From NCBI RefSeq assembly GCF_035762905.1, contig NZ_DASUCC010000056.1, positions 74,005 through 138,004 of the forward strand: a stretch of 64,000 nt of DNA, given 5' to 3'. The stretch comes from DASYTH01 sp035762905 (GTDB lineage Bacteria > Actinomycetota > Actinomycetes > Mycobacteriales > Pseudonocardiaceae). Below the pieces are notes generated by a model. The model saw nothing but the letters and a program-made list of their open reading frames with translations. It made no database searches and was not told where the DNA came from. Of the stretch, positions 51,692 to 58,837 are shown in pieces. Each line of letters starts with the position of its first letter. Positions within the stretch are counted from its first letter, which is position 1. The position numbers and the translations under genes are program-made.

Positions 51692-51987
51692 GGCGGGCCG
51701 TCCCCGACCAGCGGCAGCACGACCGTCGGAAACTGACCGCGCTCGTCGGCCCGGATCGGGCTGGCCAGGAAGTCGTCCACCGGCCAGTTCAGCCGCAGCC
51801 CGCGCCCTTCTTCCCTGGCGTCCGCCACCAACTCGGCCACGGTGATCGCCTCGCCCTGACCCCGAAACCGGTGGATCGGCCGCCTGACCACCTGCCGTCG
51901 CGTGTCGCTGACCAACAACCCGACCGCCCCGCCCAGCGCCACAACGAGCATCACGCCCGCACCCACCGCCGCGTGCACCTCCTCCAT
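51688..51987 (-). CDS. Small single-span membrane protein, first gene of a pair
   Basis: A 99-residue protein with one N-terminal membrane span (VHAAVGAGVMLVVALGGAVG). A basic patch and a cytoplasmic part follow (GEAITVAELVADAREEGRGL, RLNWPVDDFLASP). I used the ATG at 51987; an ATG at 52044 would add 19 residues and lies in the promoter region. Neither has a good ribosome binding site. It is coupled to the following 128-residue gene and lies 150 bp from the divergent XRE gene. Function unknown. Confidence 0.6.
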   Translation of the reverse strand: MEEVHAAVGAGVMLVVALGGAVGLLVSDTRRQVVRRPIHRFRGQGEAITVAELVADAREEGRGLRLNWPVDDFLASPIRADERGQFPTVVLPLVGDGPP

Positions 51988-52137
51988 TGGCCCGAGCAAA
52001 CACGGCGAACTCACGATCTGCAAGCTTTCATATTGGATACTCACAACGAATTACCCGATTCGGGGATGGCATTGCGAAGCGAGCGAGGCGATACTTTCAA
52101 ATCGGGTGTAAGGTTTCCTCGGAATGAGAGGTGAGCG

Positions 52138-53022
52138 GTGTCTGAGGACACGACCGGCTCGACAGTGCCGCGCCGTCAGCTCGGCCGGTATCTCCGCGAT
52201 CTGCGCGGCAAGGCACGGCTGACGGTGAAGGCCGCCGCGCAGGAACTGGAGTGGTCGGAAGCGAAGATCTGGCGCATCGAGACCGGCCAGACCTCGCTCC
52301 GCAGCCTGGACGTCGAGGCCATGTGTCGGGTGTACGACGCGCCGGCTGACCTCACCGACGCACTGAAGGGCCTGGCCAAGGAGACCAAGGGACGAGGTTG
52401 GTGGCACGCCTACGGGGACGTCATCCCGGACAGCTTCGACCTCTACATCGGACTGGAAGAGGCGGCCGCCGAACTGCGCTGGTACGAGGCCGAGTTGGTG
52501 CCTGGCCTGTTCCAGACTGCGGCCTACGCACGCGCCCTGATCCGTGCCGGACGCCGTGATGTGGATGATGAGGAGATCGAGCGCGCTGTCGCGGTGCGTA
52601 TGGCTCGGCAACCACTCCTTACCCGGAATGCTGCTGCGCCCACCGTGTCGGTTGTCCTCAACGAGGCGATCTTGCGCCGGCCGGTCGGCGGCTGGGAGGT
52701 GATGGTCGAACAGATCGAGCACCTGGTCGAACTCGCGAATCTACCCAACGTCATGATGCGAGTGGTGCCGTTCAACGTTGGGCTCCACCACGGCTTGATA
52801 ACGGGCCCGTTCGTCATTCTGCGCTTTCCAACCAATGGTGAGAGCAGGATGCTGGAACCACCCACGGTCTATGTCGACGGCTTCACCGGGGACCTGTACC
52901 TCGACAAGCCGAACGAGATCGAGCAATACGACACAGCCTTCAATTTGATTTGGGATATCGCGGCCGGCGAAAGCCAGAGCCAAACACTTCTTAAGAAAGC
53001 AGTAAGGGAGCTAGAGTCATGA
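52138..53022 (+). CDS. XRE regulator with DUF5753 sensor domain
   Basis: The 294-residue protein has an N-terminal helix-turn-helix (LGRYLRDLRGKARLTVKAAA, then WSEAKIWRIETGQTS) and a long C-terminal DUF5753 region (YIGLEEAAAELRWYEAELVP, GLFQTAAYARALI, VLNEAILRRPVGG, MRVVPFNVGLHHG). Such proteins pair with DUF397 partners throughout actinomycetes and resemble BldB/WhiJ-type developmental regulation. The start is GTG at 52138, after GAGAGGTGAG. Its stop overlaps the first DUF397 gene by ATGA. The partner proteins are thought to counter DNA binding. Confidence 0.9.
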   Translation: MSEDTTGSTVPRRQLGRYLRDLRGKARLTVKAAAQELEWSEAKIWRIETGQTSLRSLDVEAMCRVYDAPADLTDALKGLAKETKGRGWWHAYGDVIPDSFDLYIGLEEAAAELRWYEAELVPGLFQTAAYARALIRAGRRDVDDEEIERAVAVRMARQPLLTRNAAAPTVSVVLNEAILRRPVGGWEVMVEQIEHLVELANLPNVMMRVVPFNVGLHHGLITGPFVILRFPTNGESRMLEPPTVYVDGFTGDLYLDKPNEIEQYDTAFNLIWDIAAGESQSQTLLKKAVRELES

Positions 53023-53195
53023 ACCGTGTGGGGTGGCGCAAGAGCAGCCGCAGCAACCATCAGTCGAACTGCGTTGAGGTCGCCTTTCGTGGGACCGGGG
53101 TGGCCATGCGGGACAGCAAGGAGCGGGGGAGTGGTCCGATTCTCCGGCTGTCCCAAGCAGCCTGGGAGGCGTTCGTCGCGGAAATGAAGCAGTGA
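53019..53195 (+). CDS. DUF397 protein, copy 1
   Basis: A 58-residue protein with the full DUF397 pattern: WRKSSRSNHQSNCVEVAF, VAMRDSKERGSGPILRLS, and AWEAFVAEMK. It overlaps the XRE gene by ATGA, so both are made together. DUF397 proteins are the small partners of DUF5753-XRE regulators, WhiJ-like in Streptomyces. Confidence 0.9.
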   Translation: MNRVGWRKSSRSNHQSNCVEVAFRGTGVAMRDSKERGSGPILRLSQAAWEAFVAEMKQ

Positions 53196-53205
53196 GGGAG
53201 GGTCC

Positions 53206-53385
53206 ATGAACCCTGGTGCGGTGTGGCGTAAGAGCAGCCGCAGCAACGATCAATTCAACTGCGTCGAGGTTGCGTTCCTCGGTGCCGGGGTGGCCATGCG
53301 GGACAGCAAGGAACGGGGTAAAGGCCCCGTCCTCCGGTTCACCCGCCCCGCATGGACCACCTTCGTCGCGGGAGTCAACGGCTAG
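53206..53385 (+). CDS. DUF397 protein, copy 2
   Basis: A 59-residue protein starting MNPGAVWRKSSRSNDQFNCV, very close to copy 1 in the N-terminal half and in MRDSKERGKGPVLRF. It starts 10 bp after copy 1, with GAGGG ahead of its ATG. The pair arose by tandem duplication. The C-terminal half differs (TRPAWTTFVAGVNG), so the copies may have parted in partner choice. Its end overlaps the convergent VOC gene by 11 bp. Confidence 0.9.
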   Translation: MNPGAVWRKSSRSNDQFNCVEVAFLGAGVAMRDSKERGKGPVLRFTRPAWTTFVAGVNG

Positions 53386-53833
53386 CGGCGCAGAACTCGT
53401 TGCCCTCGGGGTCCTGCATGATCCACCAGTGGCCGGCGGGGCCCTGGTCGACCTCGCGGACCTTGGTGGCGCCGAGGCTCTCCAGCCGGTCCACCAGGGC
53501 GTCGAGTCCACCCGGCTCGCTGTGGACGTCGATGTGCAGCCGGTTCTTGCCGGTCTTGCCCTCGGGTACGTCCTGGAACAGCAGCCTGCGGCCCTGGCCG
53601 ATGCCGGTGACCTCGTCATATGGGTCGTCGGGGTGGCGGATCGCCGCGTAGCCGCGGAACATCCGCCGGCCGCAGTGCTCGGCCACCGCCTCCTCGCTCA
53701 GGTGGCCGGCGGCCAGCAGGTTGCCGATGAACGCGGTCTGGTCCTCCACCTCGTACTCCAGCGCGGCGGCCCAGAAGTCCGCGAGCGCCGGCCCGTCCTT
53801 GCTGTCGATGACCAGCTTCCAGTGCAGTGCCAT
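53375..53833 (-). CDS. VOC-family protein (glyoxalase_6 type)
   Basis: The 152-residue protein follows the glyoxalase_6 pattern common in actinomycetes: WKLVIDSKDGPALADFWAAA and ALEYEV at the start, then GRRLLFQDVPEGKTGKNRLH, HIDVHSE and a final DPEGNEFCAAS. It probably binds a small molecule through the VOC cleft; no substrate is known for this subgroup. The ATG at 53833 fits the fold start; the open frame extends far upstream without support. Confidence 0.83.
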   Translation of the reverse strand: MALHWKLVIDSKDGPALADFWAAALEYEVEDQTAFIGNLLAAGHLSEEAVAEHCGRRMFRGYAAIRHPDDPYDEVTGIGQGRRLLFQDVPEGKTGKNRLHIDVHSEPGGLDALVDRLESLGATKVREVDQGPAGHWWIMQDPEGNEFCAASR

Positions 53834-53986
53834 GGTGCGGTTATACCGGCCGGCACCGACATGCGCCGGACGTGCCCGCTCCGCTGAGCTTGAACGGCGA
53901 CCTACTTTTGTGTGGTATCCCCTTAGGTAGTTCCTCAGGTAGGAGATCCCGTTGTCCCGCAACAAGAAGGTGTGGGAGCGTGGGTC

Positions 53987-55198
53987 ATGTCGCATAATCG
54001 AAACCGAAGACTCGTCGCGATAGCCACTGTCAGCGCCATTACCGGCGTGCTCGCCGTCGCGCTTCCGGCGCACGCGGCGCCAGTGATGATCGATCTCGGC
54101 ACCTTGCGCGGCGGCACCTTCAGCCATGCCGAGGACATCAACAACGCCGGCACGATCGTCGGCACCTCGGGTGTGGCTCCCAGCGTCTGGCACGCGGTGA
54201 AATGGGACAGCCGCGGACGAATCACCGACCTGCGTACCTTGCCCGGCGATGAATCCAGCTCCGCCTTTGAAATCGCTGACTCGGGCGCGGTCTTCGGCGA
54301 TTCGGATGCGAAGCCGGTGCGCTGGAGCCCCAGCGGCGCCATCACCGAACTGCGCGCGTTGCCCGACGACCAGATCCCGCTCCCTCGGGACATGAACAAC
54401 GCGGGCACCGTCGTCGGCTACTCCAGAAAGATACTCAGCGAGCACGACCTCGAGGACCATGCCGTGCGGTGGGATGCCGGCACCGGTGCGGCCACCGCCC
54501 TGGCGCGGCTACCCGGCACCACCGACAGTGCGGCCTTGGCCGTCAACGACAACGGTGTCATCGTCGGCCGCGTCAGCATCCAGGGCGGCCCGTACCGCGC
54601 CGCGCGCTGGAACACCGATGGCACCGTCACCGTCCTGGGTCTGGTAGCCGGCAGCACCTCCACCGAGGCCGAGGCCATCAACAATGCCGGTGTGGTGCTC
54701 GGCCGTGCGAGCGCACCCGAGCCCGTAGGATCCCGCACGATTCGCTGGTCGCCGACCGGCGAGGCCACCGTGCTCCCCAACCTGCCCGGCGGTAGCGGGA
54801 GCTCCCACGTGGCGATCAACGGCAACGGCGTGATCGCGGGCCACTCCGGGACCGGCCATGGAATGCACGCGGTGCGCTGGTCGCCTGCCGGCGTCATCAC
54901 CGACCTCGGCACCCTGCCCGGCCACGACGAGTCCTTCGCCCGCGACGTGAACGCGGATGGCACGGCGGTCGGGAATTCGGACCTGCCCAGCGACCGGGAC
55001 TCCGGCCGGGCGGTCCGGTGGGCACCGAACGGCACCGCCACGAACCTCGGTCTGCTTTTCGGCGGCACCTACAGTTCCGCGAGGGCCGTCAACGACGCTG
55101 GCGTGATCGTCGGCAACGCCACCAACGCCCGCGGCGAAATCCACGCCTTCGCCTGGCGAGATGACTCTGGGGTGATCATCGGCCGGATGCCCGGGTGA
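53987..55198 (+). CDS. Secreted HAF-repeat protein
   Basis: The 403-residue protein has a signal peptide (about 1-30, ending ALPAHAA). About eight repeats follow, with the pattern xDLGTLPGxxxSxAxxINNAGxVVGxSxxxxxxHAVRWxxxG, known as HAF repeats. These form an extracellular beta-propeller-like shape in actinomycete and cyanobacterial proteins of unknown role. GGGAG lies eight bases before the ATG at 53987. The 3' end overlaps the convergent methyltransferase gene by 23 bp. Confidence 0.86.
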   Translation: MSHNRNRRLVAIATVSAITGVLAVALPAHAAPVMIDLGTLRGGTFSHAEDINNAGTIVGTSGVAPSVWHAVKWDSRGRITDLRTLPGDESSSAFEIADSGAVFGDSDAKPVRWSPSGAITELRALPDDQIPLPRDMNNAGTVVGYSRKILSEHDLEDHAVRWDAGTGAATALARLPGTTDSAALAVNDNGVIVGRVSIQGGPYRAARWNTDGTVTVLGLVAGSTSTEAEAINNAGVVLGRASAPEPVGSRTIRWSPTGEATVLPNLPGGSGSSHVAINGNGVIAGHSGTGHGMHAVRWSPAGVITDLGTLPGHDESFARDVNADGTAVGNSDLPSDRDSGRAVRWAPNGTATNLGLLFGGTYSSARAVNDAGVIVGNATNARGEIHAFAWRDDSGVIIGRMPG

Positions 55199-55835
55199 TC
55201 GTCGCGAGCCAGGCCGGTGCGCCGTTGTCGTCGTGGAACCTGGTCCGGATCCGGTCGGGTTCGATGGCGGCGACCTTCCATCCGGTGCTGTGGTTGAACG
55301 TCGCCGTCAGCTCCTCCCGGCGAACCGGGTGCGGGCCGGTATCGGGACCGTCGTCGCTGAAGCACAACACATACAGGGTTGCGCCGGGCTCGGTCACCGC
55401 CGCGAGACTGGCCACGTAGACCGGTCGCTCGGCGGCGTCGAAGGTGTGGAACAGCCCGCAGTCCAGCACCGTGGCGAACCTGCGGTCCAACAGTTCCAGG
55501 CGCAGCGCGTCGGCTGCGGCGAACTCCGCCTCGATCCCGCGCTCGGCGGCCTTGGCCCGGGCCATCGCCAGCGCCGTCTCGGCCACGTCGACGCCGAGCA
55601 CCGGCAGGCCAAGCGCGGCCACGAGCAGCGCGTTCTCGCCGGTCCCGCAACCCGCGTCGAGCACCGGCCCGGCGAATCCGCCCGCGGCCGCCACTCGCAC
55701 GATCGCCGGTTGCGGCTGGCCGAGATCCCAGGGCGCGGGACCGTCGTGGTAGGACGCATCCCAGGGCCGGCCGGTCATCCGCTCATGACCGGTCGGCTGC
55801 CGGCCACCGAACGGATCGACCGAGCGCTCCGACAA
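55176..55835 (-). CDS. Class I SAM-dependent methyltransferase
   Basis: The 219-residue protein has the SAM-binding motif VLDAGCGTGENALLVA, the acidic VLGVDVAETAL, and the FAAADALRLEL and VLDCGLFHTFD segments. Its layout resembles thiopurine S-methyltransferase-like or tellurite-resistance-like enzymes (WDASYHDG...PWDLG at the start). AAGGAGG six bases ahead of the TTG at 55835 favours that start; an ATG at 55778 would match homologues more closely. Substrate unknown. Confidence 0.84.
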   Translation of the reverse strand: MSERSVDPFGGRQPTGHERMTGRPWDASYHDGPAPWDLGQPQPAIVRVAAAGGFAGPVLDAGCGTGENALLVAALGLPVLGVDVAETALAMARAKAAERGIEAEFAAADALRLELLDRRFATVLDCGLFHTFDAAERPVYVASLAAVTEPGATLYVLCFSDDGPDTGPHPVRREELTATFNHSTGWKVAAIEPDRIRTRFHDDNGAPAWLATITRASGR

Positions 55836-55946
55836 ACCTCGCCTCCTTCACGCCGTCCGAGAGTATCGCGTTCGCCGTGGCGCCCGGCCTGGCGCTTTTC
55901 GGAAAACCGGATGACGCGAAGCCGGGGGGCTGTCACCATCTGCGGC

Positions 55947-56033
55947 ATGTTCCGGACTGGCGCGATCGATTGCTCCGCGGGCTTCGGCCTGGCGGGGACG
56001 GTCGCTGCCGTCCTGGCCGGCGCCCGACGCTGA
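55947..56033 (+). other. Possible 28-codon leader ORF ahead of the EF-Tu gene
   Basis: An ATG ORF (MFRTGAIDCSAGFGLAGTVA...) ends just before two interleaved hairpins in the tuf leader. There is no strong ribosome binding site, so translation is uncertain. Confidence 0.25.
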
Positions 56034-56037
56034 CCTC

Positions 56038-56093
56038 CTCCCACCCTGCTCCCAGGACCGGTGGGAGGGGGTGGCGACTTTCCAGGGTCCTGG
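56038..56093 (+). promoter_or_regulatory. Structured leader of the EF-Tu gene
   Basis: Two 8-bp inverted repeats interleave: CTCCCACC (56038-56045) with GGTGGGAG (56060-56067), and CCAGGACC (56052-56059) with GGTCCTGG (56086-56093). The arms alternate, so they would form a pseudoknot or two exclusive folds about 30 bases before the EF-Tu start. Confidence 0.5.
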
Positions 56094-56122
56094 TCCATCG
56101 GTAACGGCAAGGAACATCCCAC

Positions 56123-57310
56123 ATGACCAAGCAGGAGTTCGTGCGCACCAAGCCGCACCTCAACATCGGCACCATGGGACACGTCGACCACGGCAAGACC
56201 ACGCTCACCGCGGCGATCACCCGGGTGCTGGCCGAGCGGGACCCGGCCACCACGAAGTTCGTCGACTTCGCGGGGATCGACCGGGCGCCCGAGGAGATCG
56301 CCCGCGGTATCACGATCAACATCGCGCACGTCGACTACGAGACCGAGACCCGGCACTACGCGCACGTCGACATGCCCGGTCACGCCGACTACGTGAAGAA
56401 CATGATCACCGGCGCGGCCCAGCTGGACGGCGTGATCCTGGTGGTGTCCGCGGAGGACGGCGCGATGCCGCAGACCCGGGAGCACGTGGTGCTGGCCCGG
56501 CGGATCGGCGTGCCGCACGTGGTGGTCGCGCTGAACAAGGCCGACCTGGTGCCGGACCCGGACATCCTCGACCTGGTCGAGCTCGAGGTCCGGGAGCTGC
56601 TGACCCGGTACGGGTTCGACGGCTCGCGGGTGCCGGTGGTCCGGGTGTCCGGGCTGCGGGCGCTGGCCGGCGACCGGATCTGGACCCGGGCCGTCGAGGA
56701 ACTGCTCACCGCCGTCGACGAGCACGTGCCGGTACCGCCGCGCGCGCTCGACCTGCCGTTCCTGATGCCGGTCGAGAACGTGCTGACGATCACCGGGCGC
56801 GGCACCGTGGTCACCGGTGCGGTGGAGCGCGGCACGATCCGGGTCGGTGACCCGGTCGAGGTGGTCGGGCTGGCCCCGACCAGGTCCACGGTGTGCACCG
56901 GGCTGGAGACGTTCGGCAAGACGCTGGCCACCGCGCAGGCCGGCGACAACGCGGCCATGCTGCTGCGCGGTGTCCGCCGAGAGGAGGTGCAGCGCGGGCA
57001 GGTGGTGTGCCTGCCGGGCAGCATCACACCGCACACCCGGTTCCGGGCGCAGGTGTACCTGCTCTCGACCCGGGAGGGTGGCCGGCGCACCGGGTTCACC
57101 AGCAACTACCGCCCGCAGTTCTACTTCCGGACCTGCGACGTGGTCGGCGTGGTGCAGCTGACCGAGGTCGACCTCGCCCGGCCCGGCGACACCGTCGAGC
57201 TGACCGTCCACCTCGGTCGCCCGATCGCCATGTCGCCCGGCCTCGGCTTCGCCATCCGCGAAGGCAGCCGCACCGTCGGCGCCGGAACGGTGAGCGAGGT
57301 GTTGGCCTGA
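56123..57310 (+). CDS. tuf: Stand-alone EF-Tu paralogue
   Basis: The 395-residue GTPase is a full-length elongation factor Tu: P-loop GHVDHGKTT, switch I RGITINIAH, a DMPGH motif (canonical DCPGH), NKAD, and the domain 2-3 landmarks GTVVTGAVERG and RPQFYFRT. It is not in a str operon; no rpsL, rpsG or fusA is near. Streptomyces carry similar extra genes (tuf2, tuf3), whose products are divergent and made under special conditions. The Arg before FAIREG in E. coli EF-Tu is Gly here, close to the elfamycin site. It may be an antibiotic-tolerant or stress EF-Tu; this is inference. Confidence 0.92.
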   Translation: MTKQEFVRTKPHLNIGTMGHVDHGKTTLTAAITRVLAERDPATTKFVDFAGIDRAPEEIARGITINIAHVDYETETRHYAHVDMPGHADYVKNMITGAAQLDGVILVVSAEDGAMPQTREHVVLARRIGVPHVVVALNKADLVPDPDILDLVELEVRELLTRYGFDGSRVPVVRVSGLRALAGDRIWTRAVEELLTAVDEHVPVPPRALDLPFLMPVENVLTITGRGTVVTGAVERGTIRVGDPVEVVGLAPTRSTVCTGLETFGKTLATAQAGDNAAMLLRGVRREEVQRGQVVCLPGSITPHTRFRAQVYLLSTREGGRRTGFTSNYRPQFYFRTCDVVGVVQLTEVDLARPGDTVELTVHLGRPIAMSPGLGFAIREGSRTVGAGTVSEVLA

Positions 57311-57317
57311 CGGAATG

Positions 57318-57351
57318 CCGGGCTCCGGTGCGACCGCGCACCGGAGCCCGG
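57318..57351 (+). terminator. Terminator after the EF-Tu gene
   Basis: A perfect 15-bp stem (CCGGGCTCCGGTGCG with its complement) and a 4-base loop begin seven bases after the stop codon. Confidence 0.85.
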
Positions 57352-57553
57352 TTCAGCGGGGTGGTGGTCAGTTCCAGAAAACGGCGATGTTGGCATTCTG
57401 ATGTTGGGCGGGTATACCACCGGCGCGGGCTTTCGGACTGTTGCGGCCGGGGTTCGAGGCATTACGCAATCGTCCCGCGATTCTGGGCCGGAGCGGTGCG
57501 TGGCTGGTCCGGTTGTGTGACACTCTGCGCGGTCGGGGCTCCCGGGAGGCAGC

Positions 57554-58555
57554 GTGCGCATCCACTTCACCGCACGGGACCTGGCGTTGACCCACCTCGC
57601 GGACGAGCCGGACCCGTTGTGGGAGCTGGTCAACAGCGCGCAGGCGTTGCAGACCCGGTACGGGCAGGTGGTGTTGGGGCAGTGGCGGCGGCAGGTCGCG
57701 GCCGGGCTGCGCCGGGCCGACCTCACCGCGCGGGTGCGGGCCCAGCTGTTCCCGGTCGCGCCGCACGCGTCGTACTATCCCGATCTGCTCACCCCACCGG
57801 AGGGGGCGCTCGGCCTGGACGAGGGGCTGGCGGCCATCCTCGGCACCGAGCGGAGCCGGCTCGCCGGCGAGATCGGCCGGCTGGACGGGGCGCCGGGGGC
57901 CGGGGACTGGCTGGCCGATCTGGCCGCCGGGCGGGTGGCCGCGCTCACCGAGTTCGAGGGTCTGCTGCGCGGTTACTACCAGCACGCGGTCGCGCCCTAC
58001 TGGGACCGGATGCGCGCCCATGTGCAGCGCGATCTGGCGATGCGCCGGCAGGTGCTGCGCGAACGCGGCGTCGAGGGGCTGCTGGACAGCTTCGCGCCGA
58101 TGCTGCGCTGGCGCCGGCCGGTGCTGGAGTTCGCCCGGCATCCGTCCGGCCGGGAGATCCACCTCGACGGGCGCGGGCTGCGGCTGCTGCCGTCCTACTT
58201 CTGCCAGCTGCACCCGTTGACCATCTTCGACAGCGAGCTGCCGCAGCTGATCGTGTACCCGGTCGCCCGCGATCCCCGGTGGCTCGCGCCGAACCCGTTC
58301 CGCTCGGACGGCCCGGCCCTTGCCCGGCTGCTCGGTGATACCAGGGCGGCGGTGCTGCGCGCCACTGTGGACGGTTGCAGCACGATCGAGCTGGCCCGGC
58401 GGGCCAACACGTCGCCCGCGTCGGCCAGCCGGCACGCGGCGGTGCTGCGCGAGGCCGGTCTGCTCACCACGTCCCGGGTCGGCGGATCGGTGCTGCACCG
58501 GGCCACCCCGCTCGGCGTCGACCTGGCCACCGGTCAGGCCGCGCGCGGATCGTGA
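57554..58555 (+). CDS. ArsR-like regulator with long N-terminal domain (DUF5937 type)
   Basis: The 333-residue protein has a long N-terminal helical domain (IHFTARDLALTHLADEPDPL, then WELVNSAQALQ, as in DUF5937) and a C-terminal winged helix (AVLRATVDGCSTIELARRAN, TSPASASRHAAVLREAGLLT). Such proteins are common, poorly known regulators in filamentous actinomycetes. The start is GTG at 57554, with GGGAGG eight bases ahead. It precedes the peptide-SARP pair on the same strand by 126 bp, so it could act on it. Confidence 0.82.
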   Translation: MRIHFTARDLALTHLADEPDPLWELVNSAQALQTRYGQVVLGQWRRQVAAGLRRADLTARVRAQLFPVAPHASYYPDLLTPPEGALGLDEGLAAILGTERSRLAGEIGRLDGAPGAGDWLADLAAGRVAALTEFEGLLRGYYQHAVAPYWDRMRAHVQRDLAMRRQVLRERGVEGLLDSFAPMLRWRRPVLEFARHPSGREIHLDGRGLRLLPSYFCQLHPLTIFDSELPQLIVYPVARDPRWLAPNPFRSDGPALARLLGDTRAAVLRATVDGCSTIELARRANTSPASASRHAAVLREAGLLTTSRVGGSVLHRATPLGVDLATGQAARGS

Positions 58556-58681
58556 CCACGCCGTCACATCGGCCACACGCTGCGGGTTTTCGCCTTGGTG
58601 CAAGGGCGATGGCCGACGGTAGCCGGTGCCTGAATGATTCCCCCACGCGAAGACACGCGAAGGGGAGGAGTTGACCGTCGC

Positions 58682-58837
58682 ATGAGGAACCGGTTGTTGC
58701 GAGTGTTGATGGCCGTGGCCGCGATGGCCGGGGTCGGTCTGGGGAGCGCCGGGACGGTGGTACTGGCCGAGCAGGGCGGGGCGGACGCCCAGCACATCGC
58801 CGGCCCTTGGGATTGGTGTGCCCCACCGCCGGAGTGA
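58682..58837 (+). CDS. Exported 51-residue peptide coupled to the SARP regulator
   Basis: A short ORF with an N-terminal signal-like stretch (basic RNRLLR, then VLMAVAAMAGVGLGSAG) and a short polar tail ending GPWDWCAPPPE. The start is ATG at 58682, with GGGGAGGAG 11 bases ahead. Its stop and the start of the AfsR/SARP regulator share bases (TGATG at 58835-58839), so the two are coupled. The form recalls pro-peptides of RRNPP systems, where an exported peptide is matured and sensed by a TPR regulator. A lantibiotic or bacteriocin is less likely, with only one Cys. No homologue is known to me. Confidence 0.62.
   Translation: MRNRLLRVLMAVAAMAGVGLGSAGTVVLAEQGGADAQHIAGPWDWCAPPPE

Noticed and set aside
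52138..53385. XRE gene as evidence of a prophage
   Set aside because: No integrase, terminase or structural gene is present, and DUF5753-DUF397 sets are normal chromosomal regulators in actinomycetes.
54100..55150. Repeats in the HAF gene as a possible CRISPR or DNA repeat array
   Set aside because: Repeats are at protein level with divergent DNA and no constant spacer length; they are HAF repeats.
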